DNA of 64,000 nucleotides from Actinokineospora terrae. Lineage in GTDB: Bacteria; Actinomycetota; Actinomycetes; Mycobacteriales; Pseudonocardiaceae. The notes beneath the pieces were generated by a model, which was not told the origin of the DNA, did no database searches, and worked only from the letters and a program-made list of their open reading frames with translations. Location of the stretch: positions 248,001-312,000 of the forward strand of contig NZ_FOGI01000010.1 of assembly GCF_900111175.1 (NCBI RefSeq), given 5' to 3'. Below are positions 8,232 through 17,400 of this stretch, piece by piece; positions within the stretch are counted from its first letter, which is position 1; each line of letters begins with the position of its first letter. A program made the translations under genes and the position numbers.

Positions 8232-9094
8232 CGACGGCGGTGGACAAGGACCTGTCCCTGCTGCGGACCGGCGACCGGCCGCAGCGGGACCTGTTCCTGG
8301 ACAACAGGAGCGTGCCGACCGCGGCCCGCTACGCGCGGATCGAGGCGGCCGAGGCGGACTGGATCGTCCCGCTGGTCGCCGACATCGAGGCCGACACCGC
8401 GCCGCTGGCCACCAGGGCGGACTGGGTCGCCGCGCTGGCGGTGCTGCTGGCCGAGGAGCGCGACGGCGCGCCCAGCAGCCGGTACCTGGCCGACGAGGCG
8501 ACCAGGGAGCAGTTCGCGGTCGTGGTCGAGGAGTTCGCACCGGACGGGCTGACCGAGGCGCAGAACTTCTTCCCCGCGGTGGCGCGGCTGCCGATCCGGG
8601 CGCAGATGGCGGTGATGCGGGTGATGATCGACGAGTTCGGCTGCGGCAACATCGCCCAGGCGCACTCACAGCTCTACCGCGACCTGCTCGCCGAGCTGGA
8701 CCTGCCCGACGAGCTGCCGGAAGTGCTGCGCGACACCAACGACGAGACCTACGCGTTCCTGAACTCGTTCTACTGGCTGGCTTCCCGCGCGGTCGACGTC
8801 GAGTACTTCCTCGGCGCGCTGGCCTACCTGGAAGCCGCCATCCCGGACGCGTTCGCCTTCCAGGCCCGCGCCTGCGAGCGGTTGGGCATCGCCAACGGCC
8901 GCTACTACACCGAGCACATCCACATCGACGACTTCCACATGAGGGAGATGCAGACCGCGATCAAGGAGTACGAGGCGGCTCGCGGGCTCGACCCGACCAA
9001 GTTGCTGGTCGGCGCGACCCTGCTGTCGTCGTTGCTCGGCGCGGCGATGGACGCCGCGGTGGCGAAGGCGGTCGCCAAGACCGCCGGGCGGTGA
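8228..9094 (+). CDS. rohS: Haem-oxygenase-like diiron oxidase (RohS-like N-oxygenase)
   Basis: A 288-residue all-helical protein of the haem-oxygenase-like diiron oxidase/oxygenase (HDO) superfamily, with SznF, UndA and BesC. Metal-ligand candidates are E136 and H146 on one helix (IDEFGCGNIAQAH), E202 in LAYLEAAIP, and H230, D234 and H237 in EHIHIDDFH. HDOs use O2 at two irons; RohS oxidises the amine of 2-aminoimidazole to the nitro group of azomycin. The TTG start overlaps the upstream stop (TTGA) and is preceded by GGTGGGGGAGG. The adjacent Rieske protein is a plausible electron donor. An N-hydroxylase acting on another guanidine product is the main alternative. Confidence 0.8.
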   Translation: MTTAVDKDLSLLRTGDRPQRDLFLDNRSVPTAARYARIEAAEADWIVPLVADIEADTAPLATRADWVAALAVLLAEERDGAPSSRYLADEATREQFAVVVEEFAPDGLTEAQNFFPAVARLPIRAQMAVMRVMIDEFGCGNIAQAHSQLYRDLLAELDLPDELPEVLRDTNDETYAFLNSFYWLASRAVDVEYFLGALAYLEAAIPDAFAFQARACERLGIANGRYYTEHIHIDDFHMREMQTAIKEYEAARGLDPTKLLVGATLLSSLLGAAMDAAVAKAVAKTAGR

Positions 9095-9360
9095 CCGTGG
9101 CCGGGGAGCCCGTGGTCCGCCAGGTGTCGGAGCGGGAGGTGGCGATCACGGTGGGGGAGCGGGAGTTCCGGATCGCCGCCGAGTGCCCGCACCGCAAGGG
9201 CCGACTGGTGCACGCGCACGTCAACCCGCGCACTCTGCGGGTGACCTGCCCGCTGCACAAGTCGGTGTTCGACCTGGCCACCGGGTGCCGGGTCGCGGGA
9301 CCGGTCAGCGGCGACCTGCCGGTGACCGAGGTCGTCCCGGAACACCGACCCGGTACGTGA
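9091..9360 (+). CDS. rohT: Small Rieske [2Fe-2S] ferredoxin (RohT-like)
   Basis: An 89-residue Rieske domain with both cluster-binding boxes: C32-P-H34 and C53-P-L-H56, followed by KSVFDLATG. The spacing of 18 residues between the boxes is normal for Rieske ferredoxins. It is a soluble electron carrier; coupled by a GTGA overlap to the diiron oxidase gene, it probably feeds electrons to that enzyme for repeated N-oxidation. A ferredoxin reductase is not encoded nearby, so a housekeeping one must serve. The symbol is assigned by position and type and is less certain than for the PLP enzyme. Confidence 0.8.
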   Translation: MTVAGEPVVRQVSEREVAITVGEREFRIAAECPHRKGRLVHAHVNPRTLRVTCPLHKSVFDLATGCRVAGPVSGDLPVTEVVPEHRPGT

Positions 9361-9378
9361 AGGGGGAGAACAACAGCT

Positions 9379-10401
9379 ATGAGCCAGACATACTCCGCCG
9401 AGGAGGTGTGGCTGCCCGCCTCGGAACTGGTGGCGGACTGGGACTCCGGGTTCCACGACCTGCTGCTCGGCGACCGGCTGCGGATGAGCGCCTACGCCGA
9501 GGCCATCGCCGAGGTGGTGCGCCCGGGCGCGGTGGTGCTCGACCTGGGCACCGGAACCGGGATCCTGGCCAGGTGGGCGCTGGAGGCGGGCGCGGCCAGG
9601 GTGTACGGGCTCGACTTCGCCGAGTCGGTGCTGGCCACCGCCGCGGCCCGGCTCGCCGAGGCGGGGTTCGCGGAGCGGTTCGTGCCGGTCGCGGGCCTGT
9701 CGTTCGAGGTGGACCTGCCGGACCGGGTCGACGTGATCATCTCGGAGACGCTGGGCAACCTGGTCGACAACGAGGGCTGCGTGGCGATCCTGGCCGACGC
9801 CCGGCACCGGTTCCTCGCCGAGGGCGGCGTCGTGCTGCCGCGCTCGGCCGAGTGCTACCTCGTGCCGGTCGCCGCGACCACCGCGCACCAGCGGGTCACC
9901 GCGGGCGACGTCCACGGGGCGCAGTCGATCGCGGGCAGCGACGGGGGACTCGGGTCGCGTGACCCGTTCTCGCTCTACTACGACGCGATCGTCCCGATCT
10001 CGACGCACCTGGCGTCGCCGCGCGTGGTGATCTCCCAGGTGTTCGGCGCGGACGCGGCCGCCGCGGGCACGGTGTCCACTCCGTACACGGTTCGCCGGGA
10101 CGGGGTGTTCACCGGGTTCAAGGGGTACTTCGTGTCGACCCTGTCACCCTCGGTGGCACTGGACCTGTCGGGCGACGACATCGCCGCCGGGTCTACTTCG
10201 GACAGTTGGAAGCACGCTTACCTGCCGGTGCGGGAAGCGGTCGAGGTGCGTCAGGGGGATCGGCTGGTGCTGGACTACTCGTGGACCCCGCGGGGTTCGC
10301 TGGGCAACGACTACCGGTGGAGCGGGCGGGTGCTGCGCCGGGGCGAGGTGGTCGCGGAGTTCGACCACGGGACCGCGGCGCTGGTGCGGGGTGCGGCATG
10401 A
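9379..10401 (+). CDS. PRMT-like SAM-dependent N-methyltransferase
   Basis: A 340-residue class I methyltransferase. Motif I is VVLDLGTGTGILARWALEAGA with the acidic strand end VYGLDFAES. The segment SETLGNLVDNEG matches the double-Glu loop (S-E-x-x-G-x-x-x-x-x-E) of protein arginine methyltransferases, followed by RFLAEGGVVLPRS and a C-terminal beta-barrel-like half. This family includes enzymes acting on free arginine, such as SznE of the streptozotocin pathway. In this operon a guanidine or aminoimidazole nitrogen is the likely acceptor. ATG at 9379 has GGGGGAGAAC upstream, and the end overlaps the next gene (ATGA). As I recall, a methyltransferase is not part of the described azomycin core, so it suggests a modified product. 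Confidence 0.75.
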   Translation: MSQTYSAEEVWLPASELVADWDSGFHDLLLGDRLRMSAYAEAIAEVVRPGAVVLDLGTGTGILARWALEAGAARVYGLDFAESVLATAAARLAEAGFAERFVPVAGLSFEVDLPDRVDVIISETLGNLVDNEGCVAILADARHRFLAEGGVVLPRSAECYLVPVAATTAHQRVTAGDVHGAQSIAGSDGGLGSRDPFSLYYDAIVPISTHLASPRVVISQVFGADAAAAGTVSTPYTVRRDGVFTGFKGYFVSTLSPSVALDLSGDDIAAGSTSDSWKHAYLPVREAVEVRQGDRLVLDYSWTPRGSLGNDYRWSGRVLRRGEVVAEFDHGTAALVRGAA

Positions 10402-13400
10402 TCGACAGCCCGACCTCGATCGACAGCGCCGCCCTGGCCGAGAGCGGTGAGGTGACCGTCGCGCAGCGCAGGCCCCGGGTGCGGGAGTACGACGTCGTCG
10501 CGCTCCAGGTTCCCATCGCCTACAACGCTTTCGGCGACCACGACCGCCGCGGCGCGCTGTACGTGCTGGCCGAGAACGCTCCCGTGCTGCGGGCGGTCGC
10601 GGCGGACTGGCCGGACCCGTTCCCCAGCTACCTGACCGACCCCGACCTGGTGCCCCAACCGCACCCGTTGGCCGTGCCGCTGGTGCTGCGCGCCCGTCGT
10701 GGTGAGCTGGTGCGGGTCCGGCTGACCAACGAGCTGCCGCGCCCGGTCGGCATCACCGCGCAGGGCGTGCGCTACGACGCCCGCCGCCACGACGGCCTCG
10801 ACGCGGGCGCCAACCCGGACAGCTCGGTCCGGCCGGGCGGGACCCGGGTGTTCGAGTGGCTGTGCGAGCACGAGGGCGTGTTCCACTTCGGCGACATGGC
10901 CGACGTGCGCGGCGAGGGCACGCAGAGCCGCGGCCTCAACGGCGCGCTCGTGGTCGAGCCGCACGACGCCACCTGGACCGACCCGCGCACCGGCGGTCCG
11001 CTGCCCAGCGGCATCTCCGCCGACGTGCACACCCCGCGGCGCAGCTTCCGCGAGCACGTCATCTCCATGATGGAGTACCCGAGCAACGACAACCCGGTCA
11101 GCCCGCCCGCGGGCCACGACCACGGCGGCGGGCACGACCACGGCGCGCCGCTGCTGGCCGGGATGGCGCCGTTCGCGGTGCCCACCGCCGAGCGGCCCGA
11201 CGACATCGGCGACCTGGAACCGGTCAGCAACGCGATGCTGCCGGTGAACCTGCGCATCGAACCGCTGGGCTGGCGCCAGCACGTCTACAACCAGCTCATG
11301 GAGCAGCACCGGCTGGACCCGGTGCGCGACGCGCAGACCGGCGAGGAACTGCACCACAGCTCCTGGGTGTTCGGTGACCCGGCCACCCCGGTGTTCTTCG
11401 GCTACTGCGGCGACGACGTGGTGCTCCGGTTGGTGCACGGCGGGATGCGCGACACGCACGTCTTCCACACCCACCTGCACCAGTGGCGGGTCGACCCGGA
11501 CGACCACGGGTCGCCGGTGGTCGACTCGGTCAGCCTCGGGCCGCAGCAGGGGCTGACGCTGGACCTGGTCGGCGGGGCGGGATCCACCCAGCACGCGGTC
11601 GGCGACGCGGTGTGGCACTGCCACCTGTACCCGCACTTCCACATGGGCATGTGGGGTCTGCTGCGCGCGTTCGACACGCTGCAGGACGGGTCCGGGCACT
11701 ATCCCGATGGGACGGTCATCGAACCGCTGGTCCCCCTGCCGGGCAACCGACCGCCGACGCCGACCGCGCAGCGGCCCGGGTGGCCCGCGTTCATGCGGGA
11801 GGCGGCGACCTTCCCGCGGAAGTCGCCGCGGCCGCCGCGCACGCCGGGGATGCCCGCGGGGATGGGGCGTGAGCCCACCGCGTTGGAGTCGGCGGCGTTC
11901 GTGCCGGACGCGCAGCCGGGGGAGGCGTTCACCAAGATCGGGCCGGTCGGTGCCCCGGTGCGGCGGTACCACCTGGTGGTCACCACGGCGACCCTGGTGC
12001 AGACCGGGGACGTCCACGACCACGGCAGTCCACTATGGCATGACCACAGTGGACACTTCTTCGCACTGCACGACGACGTGGAGGCGGCGGGCGGGATCGA
12101 GGAGTTCCGGCGGCAGGTCACCGCCGGTGAGCGCACGGTCGAGCCGCTGGTCATCCGGGCGCGCAAGGGCGAGGTGCTGGAGATGACCCTCACCAACCAC
12201 CTGCCGACCGGAAAGCAGGCGGCGACGGCGTTCGACCCGGAACTGCCCTACCAGGCCGAATGCGGCCTGCACTCGCACCTGGTGAAGTACGACCCGCTGG
12301 TCTCCGACGGCGCCTGCATCGGCTGGAACTACCTGTCCGCGACGACCACATCGGACTTGCGCGACGAGCACGCCGACGGCTACCACTCGTGGGTGTTCCG
12401 CTGGTACGTCGACGACGACTTCGGGACCGTGCTGTTCCACGACCACCTGCTGCCCAACTACCGGCAGCGGCACGGCCTCTACGGCGTGCTCGTCGCCGAA
12501 CCCGAGGGCGCGACCTGGGTCGACCCGGCCGACCACGGCCGGGAACTGCCCTCCGGCAGCCAGGCCGTGGTGCGGCTGCCGGACGGTTCGGCGTTCCGCG
12601 AGGCGGTGCTGGCGGTCGCCGACTACGTGCCGTCGTTCGAGCACTCCGAGCACGGCCACGGCGGGGCCATCAACCCCCCGTCGGCGCCAGGCGGGATGGA
12701 CGAGCAGGGCGTCATGACCGTCAACTACCGCAGCGAGCCGCTCGACCTGCGCGGCGGCGACCCGGCCGACTGGTTCTCCAGCGAGGTCCACGGCGACCCG
12801 ACCACCCCGCTGCTGCGCGGCTACCCGGGCGAGTCGATCCGGCTGCGGCTGGTCGACGGCTCGTTCGACAAGCAGCACAGCTTCGTCACCCACGGCCTGC
12901 GCTGGCGCGACTGGCCCGACCGCGCCGACACCCCGTGGCGCTCCCAGCAGACCCTCGGTGTCTCCAACGCGGCCGACCTGCACCTGGAACCCGCTGCGGC
13001 GCCTGGTGATCACCTGTGGTCGTTCGCTGCCGCGGACGACCTGTGGCTGGGGTGCTGGGGGTTGATCCGTCTCCATGAGACCGAGCAGGGCGACTTGCCC
13101 GCGTTGCCCGGCGCGCACCACGGCGGGGCTGTGCTGCCCGAGCGCGGTGCGTTGCGGCGGTTCACGGTTAGGGCGCGGGCGCGGACGTTGGAGTACAGCG
13201 GGGAGCGGTTCGACCCGTTCGGCCTGGTGTATGAAGTGGACGGTGCGGAGTTCGACGGTCCGCTGGTGCTGCGGGCCAGGGTGGGGGAATGGGTCGCGGT
13301 GACGCTGGTCAACGAGCTCGACGGGCCGCCGCCCGCCAGTGAGTTCGACCCGGTGCTGCTGGCCCGCGACAACCCGGCCCGGCGCGTGGTGTCCGAGCGG

Positions 13401-14153
13401 GTGTCGCTGCACCCTGTCGGGCTGCGCTACGACACTGCCGAGCACGACGGCACGCGGGTCGGTGAAAACCCGGACAGCACAGTGAAACCGGGCAGCTCGC
13501 ACACGTACTGGTGGCATGTGGACGAACCGGGTGTGGTCCTGCTGCGCGACCACGCCGACCCGATCACCCACCTGCGGCGCGGCCTCATCGGCGCGCTCGT
13601 CGTGGAAGAGGCGGACGCGACGCCGTACGACCTGCACGGCCACCGCTGCTGGACCGGCGCCCAAGCCGTCATCCGCCGACCGGGCAGGCCGCGCACGGTC
13701 GAACAGGTCATCATCGCCCAAGACGGCCTCCGCCTCTTCCACGACGGCGACCTCACCCAACCGGTCCGCGACCTGGTGTCCGAGGCCAAGGACGACCTGG
13801 GGCAGAAGGCGTACAACTACCGCTCCGCCCACCTGCACCCGGTCAGCCCGGCCCTGGACGACCGCACCCCGCCGACGCCGCTGGTGCGCGCCGAGGTGGG
13901 GGACGAGGTGGTGCTGCACCTGGTGATCGCCGGATCCCGCATCCGCAACCAGGGCTTCTCGGTCCACGGCCAGGTGTGGGACGTGTCCGAACGCGGCCGG
14001 GGGCCGTACGTGTCCACTTTGGGCGCACTGGCCACGGGATCGGCCCGCACCGTCCGGTTCACACCACGCCACCCCGGCGACTACGTGTACCGAACCCCCA
14101 ACCTGCACTGGGGCGTCAGCGAGGGCTGGTGGGGCCTGATCCGGATCTCCTAG
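10398..14153 (+). CDS. Giant multicopper-oxidase-like protein with permuted copper motifs
   Basis: A 1251-residue protein built from about six cupredoxin-like domains in three related blocks (about 30-430, 520-970, 990-1251). Copper-ligand motifs are intact in only two places. DTHVFHTHLHQW (about 352-363) and VWHCHLYPHFHMGMWG (about 405-420) are the C-terminal motifs of laccase-type oxidases, including the His-Cys-His and axial Met. GLHSHL (623-628) and FHDHLL (680-685) are the N-terminal His-x-His motifs. The third block has lost them. A His-rich stretch (GHDHGGGHDHG) lies at 239-249. No signal peptide is seen, so it is probably cytoplasmic. It likely couples a one-electron oxidation to O2 reduction as a tailoring step. 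Last gene of the operon. Confidence 0.8.
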   Translation: MIDSPTSIDSAALAESGEVTVAQRRPRVREYDVVALQVPIAYNAFGDHDRRGALYVLAENAPVLRAVAADWPDPFPSYLTDPDLVPQPHPLAVPLVLRARRGELVRVRLTNELPRPVGITAQGVRYDARRHDGLDAGANPDSSVRPGGTRVFEWLCEHEGVFHFGDMADVRGEGTQSRGLNGALVVEPHDATWTDPRTGGPLPSGISADVHTPRRSFREHVISMMEYPSNDNPVSPPAGHDHGGGHDHGAPLLAGMAPFAVPTAERPDDIGDLEPVSNAMLPVNLRIEPLGWRQHVYNQLMEQHRLDPVRDAQTGEELHHSSWVFGDPATPVFFGYCGDDVVLRLVHGGMRDTHVFHTHLHQWRVDPDDHGSPVVDSVSLGPQQGLTLDLVGGAGSTQHAVGDAVWHCHLYPHFHMGMWGLLRAFDTLQDGSGHYPDGTVIEPLVPLPGNRPPTPTAQRPGWPAFMREAATFPRKSPRPPRTPGMPAGMGREPTALESAAFVPDAQPGEAFTKIGPVGAPVRRYHLVVTTATLVQTGDVHDHGSPLWHDHSGHFFALHDDVEAAGGIEEFRRQVTAGERTVEPLVIRARKGEVLEMTLTNHLPTGKQAATAFDPELPYQAECGLHSHLVKYDPLVSDGACIGWNYLSATTTSDLRDEHADGYHSWVFRWYVDDDFGTVLFHDHLLPNYRQRHGLYGVLVAEPEGATWVDPADHGRELPSGSQAVVRLPDGSAFREAVLAVADYVPSFEHSEHGHGGAINPPSAPGGMDEQGVMTVNYRSEPLDLRGGDPADWFSSEVHGDPTTPLLRGYPGESIRLRLVDGSFDKQHSFVTHGLRWRDWPDRADTPWRSQQTLGVSNAADLHLEPAAAPGDHLWSFAAADDLWLGCWGLIRLHETEQGDLPALPGAHHGGAVLPERGALRRFTVRARARTLEYSGERFDPFGLVYEVDGAEFDGPLVLRARVGEWVAVTLVNELDGPPPASEFDPVLLARDNPARRVVSERVSLHPVGLRYDTAEHDGTRVGENPDSTVKPGSSHTYWWHVDEPGVVLLRDHADPITHLRRGLIGALVVEEADATPYDLHGHRCWTGAQAVIRRPGRPRTVEQVIIAQDGLRLFHDGDLTQPVRDLVSEAKDDLGQKAYNYRSAHLHPVSPALDDRTPPTPLVRAEVGDEVVLHLVIAGSRIRNQGFSVHGQVWDVSERGRGPYVSTLGALATGSARTVRFTPRHPGDYVYRTPNLHWGVSEGWWGLIRIS

Positions 14154-14160
14154 CGCGCGC

Positions 14161-14229
14161 CCGTCTCCCCCGTACCGCTGCGGTGGTGCGGGGGAGACGG
14201 ACATGGGGGACCCAGCAGCTCCCCCATGT
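14161..14229 (+). terminator. Double hairpin terminator of the azomycin-like operon
   Basis: Two perfect inverted repeats follow the stop at 14153: an 11-bp stem CCGTCTCCCCC at 14161-14171 with 14190-14200, and a 10-bp stem ACATGGGGGA at 14201-14210 with 14220-14229. They end the 5709-14153 transcript. From 14230 to 14431 I see no gene. Confidence 0.75.
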
Positions 14230-14431
14230 CCTGACACACCGTCGTCCCGGCCACCCCGCGCCCCTCCTTCGGGTGGAGTCCCACCACCGGGGTCGGGAGT
14301 GTGGTCCCCTGGGGGTACCGACCCGGGTCGAGCCCCGGGGCGTCACCCAGGGACGGCGCCAGGGGGTGAATGTCTCACCCGGTCGGGTAACCCCGCCCGC
14401 CGTGGCGGCGGGGGTGGCGCACGCTCGGCTG

Positions 14432-17400
14432 GTGACAGCATCACCGGTCAAGCGGGTGCGCGGGCTGCAGTGGACCTGGGTCCTGCTGCACGGGCTCGCG
14501 GTCGTGGTCGCCGCCCTGTTGCCGGGGGATGGGGCCAGAGTCGCGCTGGTGGTGGCGCTGGTCGCGGTGGACCTGGTCGCGTTGAACCCGTACCGGTTGT
14601 TGGTCGGGGAGCGCGGGTGGCGGGGGCCGTGGGGGCTGCTGGTGCTCGCGCAGGTGGTGGCGACCACGGCGTGGGCGGTCGGCGGGGTGTGGTTGGCGGC
14701 GGCGGCCGCGGTTGCGGCGTTGGGCGCGGTGCTCGTGCTGGGGACGGCGTACCGGGCGCGGCACGGGGTGCTCACGTACATGGACGCGTGCGTCGTCGTG
14801 GTCGCGGTCGGGGTTCTGGTGTGGACGATCCCGGGCACCGGGTCGACGGTGCCGCTGTGGCTGTGGGTGCCGGTGTTCGCCGGGATGGCCGCCCGGTTCG
14901 CGCACACGGGCTGGCGGGCGGCGCCGTGGCTGCTGGCGTGGGCCGCGGCCTGGTTGCTGGGCGGGGTGTTGGCGCGCGCGGGCCTGGGCGGGCAGTTCGC
15001 CTGCGTGTTGCTGTCGGCGGCGTTGCTGGTCGGCGCGCGGTTCGCGGTGCGGGTGCCCTCGGCGCGCAACCGGCCGGAGTGGGCGACCCAGACGACGCTC
15101 ACCCTCTGCGTGCTGCTGCTGCCCGTGGTGCTGCTGCTGCGCGCCTCGCACGCGACCACCCGGGACATCGTGGTGATCGCGGCGGGGTCGTTGGTGGTGA
15201 CCGTGCTGCTGCTGGTCCGGCTGCCGCTCTCGCACCGCAGCGGACCCACCGACCCGGCGCTGCGGGCGGAGCTGCGCAGGCGGCTGGTCCGGCTGTGCGC
15301 GCTGTTCGTGCTGCTGGCGATGCTGCCGGTGGTGCTGCTGGCGTACCTGTCGATCAGCGTGGCGAACGGGATGATGAGCGGCGAGGTCGACCGCAGGCTC
15401 ACCCACAGCACCGACGTGGTCTCCGCCGAGCTGGAGGACCGGCTGACCGGGATCGGCTCGCTGGTCAACGCCTACGCGCAGCGCCCGACCCTGCGCGCGG
15501 CCTCGTTCTCCGCCGCGACCCCGGACCCGGCGATCTTCGACGCGGTGCTCTCGCTGCAGGGCCAGCAGCCGCCGTTCCTGGCCGCGTGGGTGCTCGACGC
15601 GACCGGCCGGCTGGTCACCATCGCGCCGCCGACGGTGGTGGTGCAGGGCACCCAGTTCGCCGACCGGGACTACTTCCGGGGAGCGATCCGCCGCGGCGGG
15701 CCGTACGTGTCGAGTGCGTTCGAGTCGGCGGTGGTGGGCAACCCGGACGTCATCGCCATCTCCGCGCCGATCACCGACATGGGCGGCCGGGTGCTCGGGG
15801 TGATCGCGGTCAGCTACCCGGTGGGTCCGCTGACGAACCTGGTGGACCGGGTGGCCGCGGCGCAGGACGTGTCGGTGGTCGTCGCCGACACCCGGGGCAC
15901 GGCGGTCGGGCGGGACCCGGGGCCGGGGCTGGTGTCGGCGTTGAGCACCGCCGGGGTCGAGGCGGCGCTGGGCGGCAAGAGCGGCGCGGCCACCACGGCG
16001 GAGGGCGAGACCGAGTACCAGGCGGTGTACCGGCCGATCCCGGCGTTGGGCTGGGCGGTCGTGGCCCGGGTCGACGCGGCGAAGGCGTACGCGGGCACGG
16101 CGCTGCTGACCGGCCGGATCGTGGCGATCACGACGCTCATCGTGCAGGTGCTGCTGGGCGCGCTGGTGCTGGCGGCGCGGACCGAGCGGCGCAGGCGGCT
16201 GGCCGAGGTGCTGCTGGCGGCGCGCGGGGAGCAGGTGCGGGAGATCCTGCAGGCGGCCGGGGACGCGTTCGTCGCGATGCGGCCGGACGGGCGGGTGTCG
16301 TCGTGGAACGCGCGGGCCGAGGAGATCTTCGGGTGGACCGCGGCGGAGGCGCTGGGGGTGCCGCTGGTGGAGCTGGTGGTGCCGCCCGAGCAGCGCGACG
16401 CGCACACCGACGGGGTGCGGCGGGTGGTGGGCGGCGGTGAGCCGCACCTGCTGGGGACCACCAGCGAGGTCGTCGCGCGGCACAAGGACGGGTGGACGTT
16501 CCCGGCCGAGCTGACCGTGTGGCGGTCGGGGGACGGCGCGGAGGTGGTGTTCAGCGCGTTCGTCCGCGACATCACCGAGCGCAAGCAGCACGAGCGGGAC
16601 CTGGCCGACGCCCGCGACCAGGCGCTGGCCGCGTCCAGGATGAAGTCGGCGTTCGTGGCGAACATGAGCCACGAGATCCGCACCCCGATGAACGGCGTGC
16701 TCGGCCTGTCCACGCTGCTGCTCGACACCGACCTCGACCAGCGCCAGCGCGACTACGTCTCGACGCTGCGCCGGTCGGCGGACGCGCTGCTGGAGGTGAT
16801 CAGCGACATCCTGGACTTCTCCAAGATGGAGGCGGGCAAGCTGGAGATCGACCCGGTGGACTTCGACCCGAGGTCGGTGGTGGAGGACGTGGTCAGCCTG
16901 CTCGCGCCGACCGCGCGCACGCCCGGCCTGGAGATCGCCGCGGTGGTGCACCCGGCCATCCCGCCCGCGCTGCACGGCGACGCGCACCGGATCCGGCAGG
17001 TGCTGATCAACCTGGTGTCCAACGCGATCAAGTTCACCCCCGGCGGCGAGGTCGTGGTGTGGGTGTCGATCCCGCCAGCCGAGAAGTCCGACGGTCGACA
17101 CCGGGTGACCTTCACGGTGACCGACACCGGTATCGGCATCCCGGCCGACCGCCAGGAGCACCTGTTCGACGCCTTCACCCAGGTCGACGTGTCGACGACC
17201 CGCCGCTACGGCGGCACCGGGCTGGGGCTGGCGATCTGCAGGCAGCTGGTGGAGCTGATGGGCGGCACCATCGGGATGCGCAGCAAGCCGGACGAGGGCA
17301 GCGCGTTCCACTTCACCCTGCCGCTGCCGCCCGCCACCGCCCCGCTGCCCGCCACCCGCACCAGCGGCGCGGTCACCGGTGCCGCGGTCCTCGTGGTCGA

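Noticed and set aside
5709-10401. Enduracididine or streptozotocin biosynthesis as the operon's product
   Set aside because: An MppP-like enzyme alone could suggest enduracididine and the PRMT-plus-diiron pair streptozotocin, but there is no MppQ/MppR pair, no cupin-fused SznF, and the DapA-like aldolase fits azomycin better. Kept as alternatives only.
12033-14237. 734-codon frame antisense to the copper oxidase gene
   Set aside because: Antisense artefact of third-position GC; no motif, and the sense strand shows conserved cupredoxin motifs.
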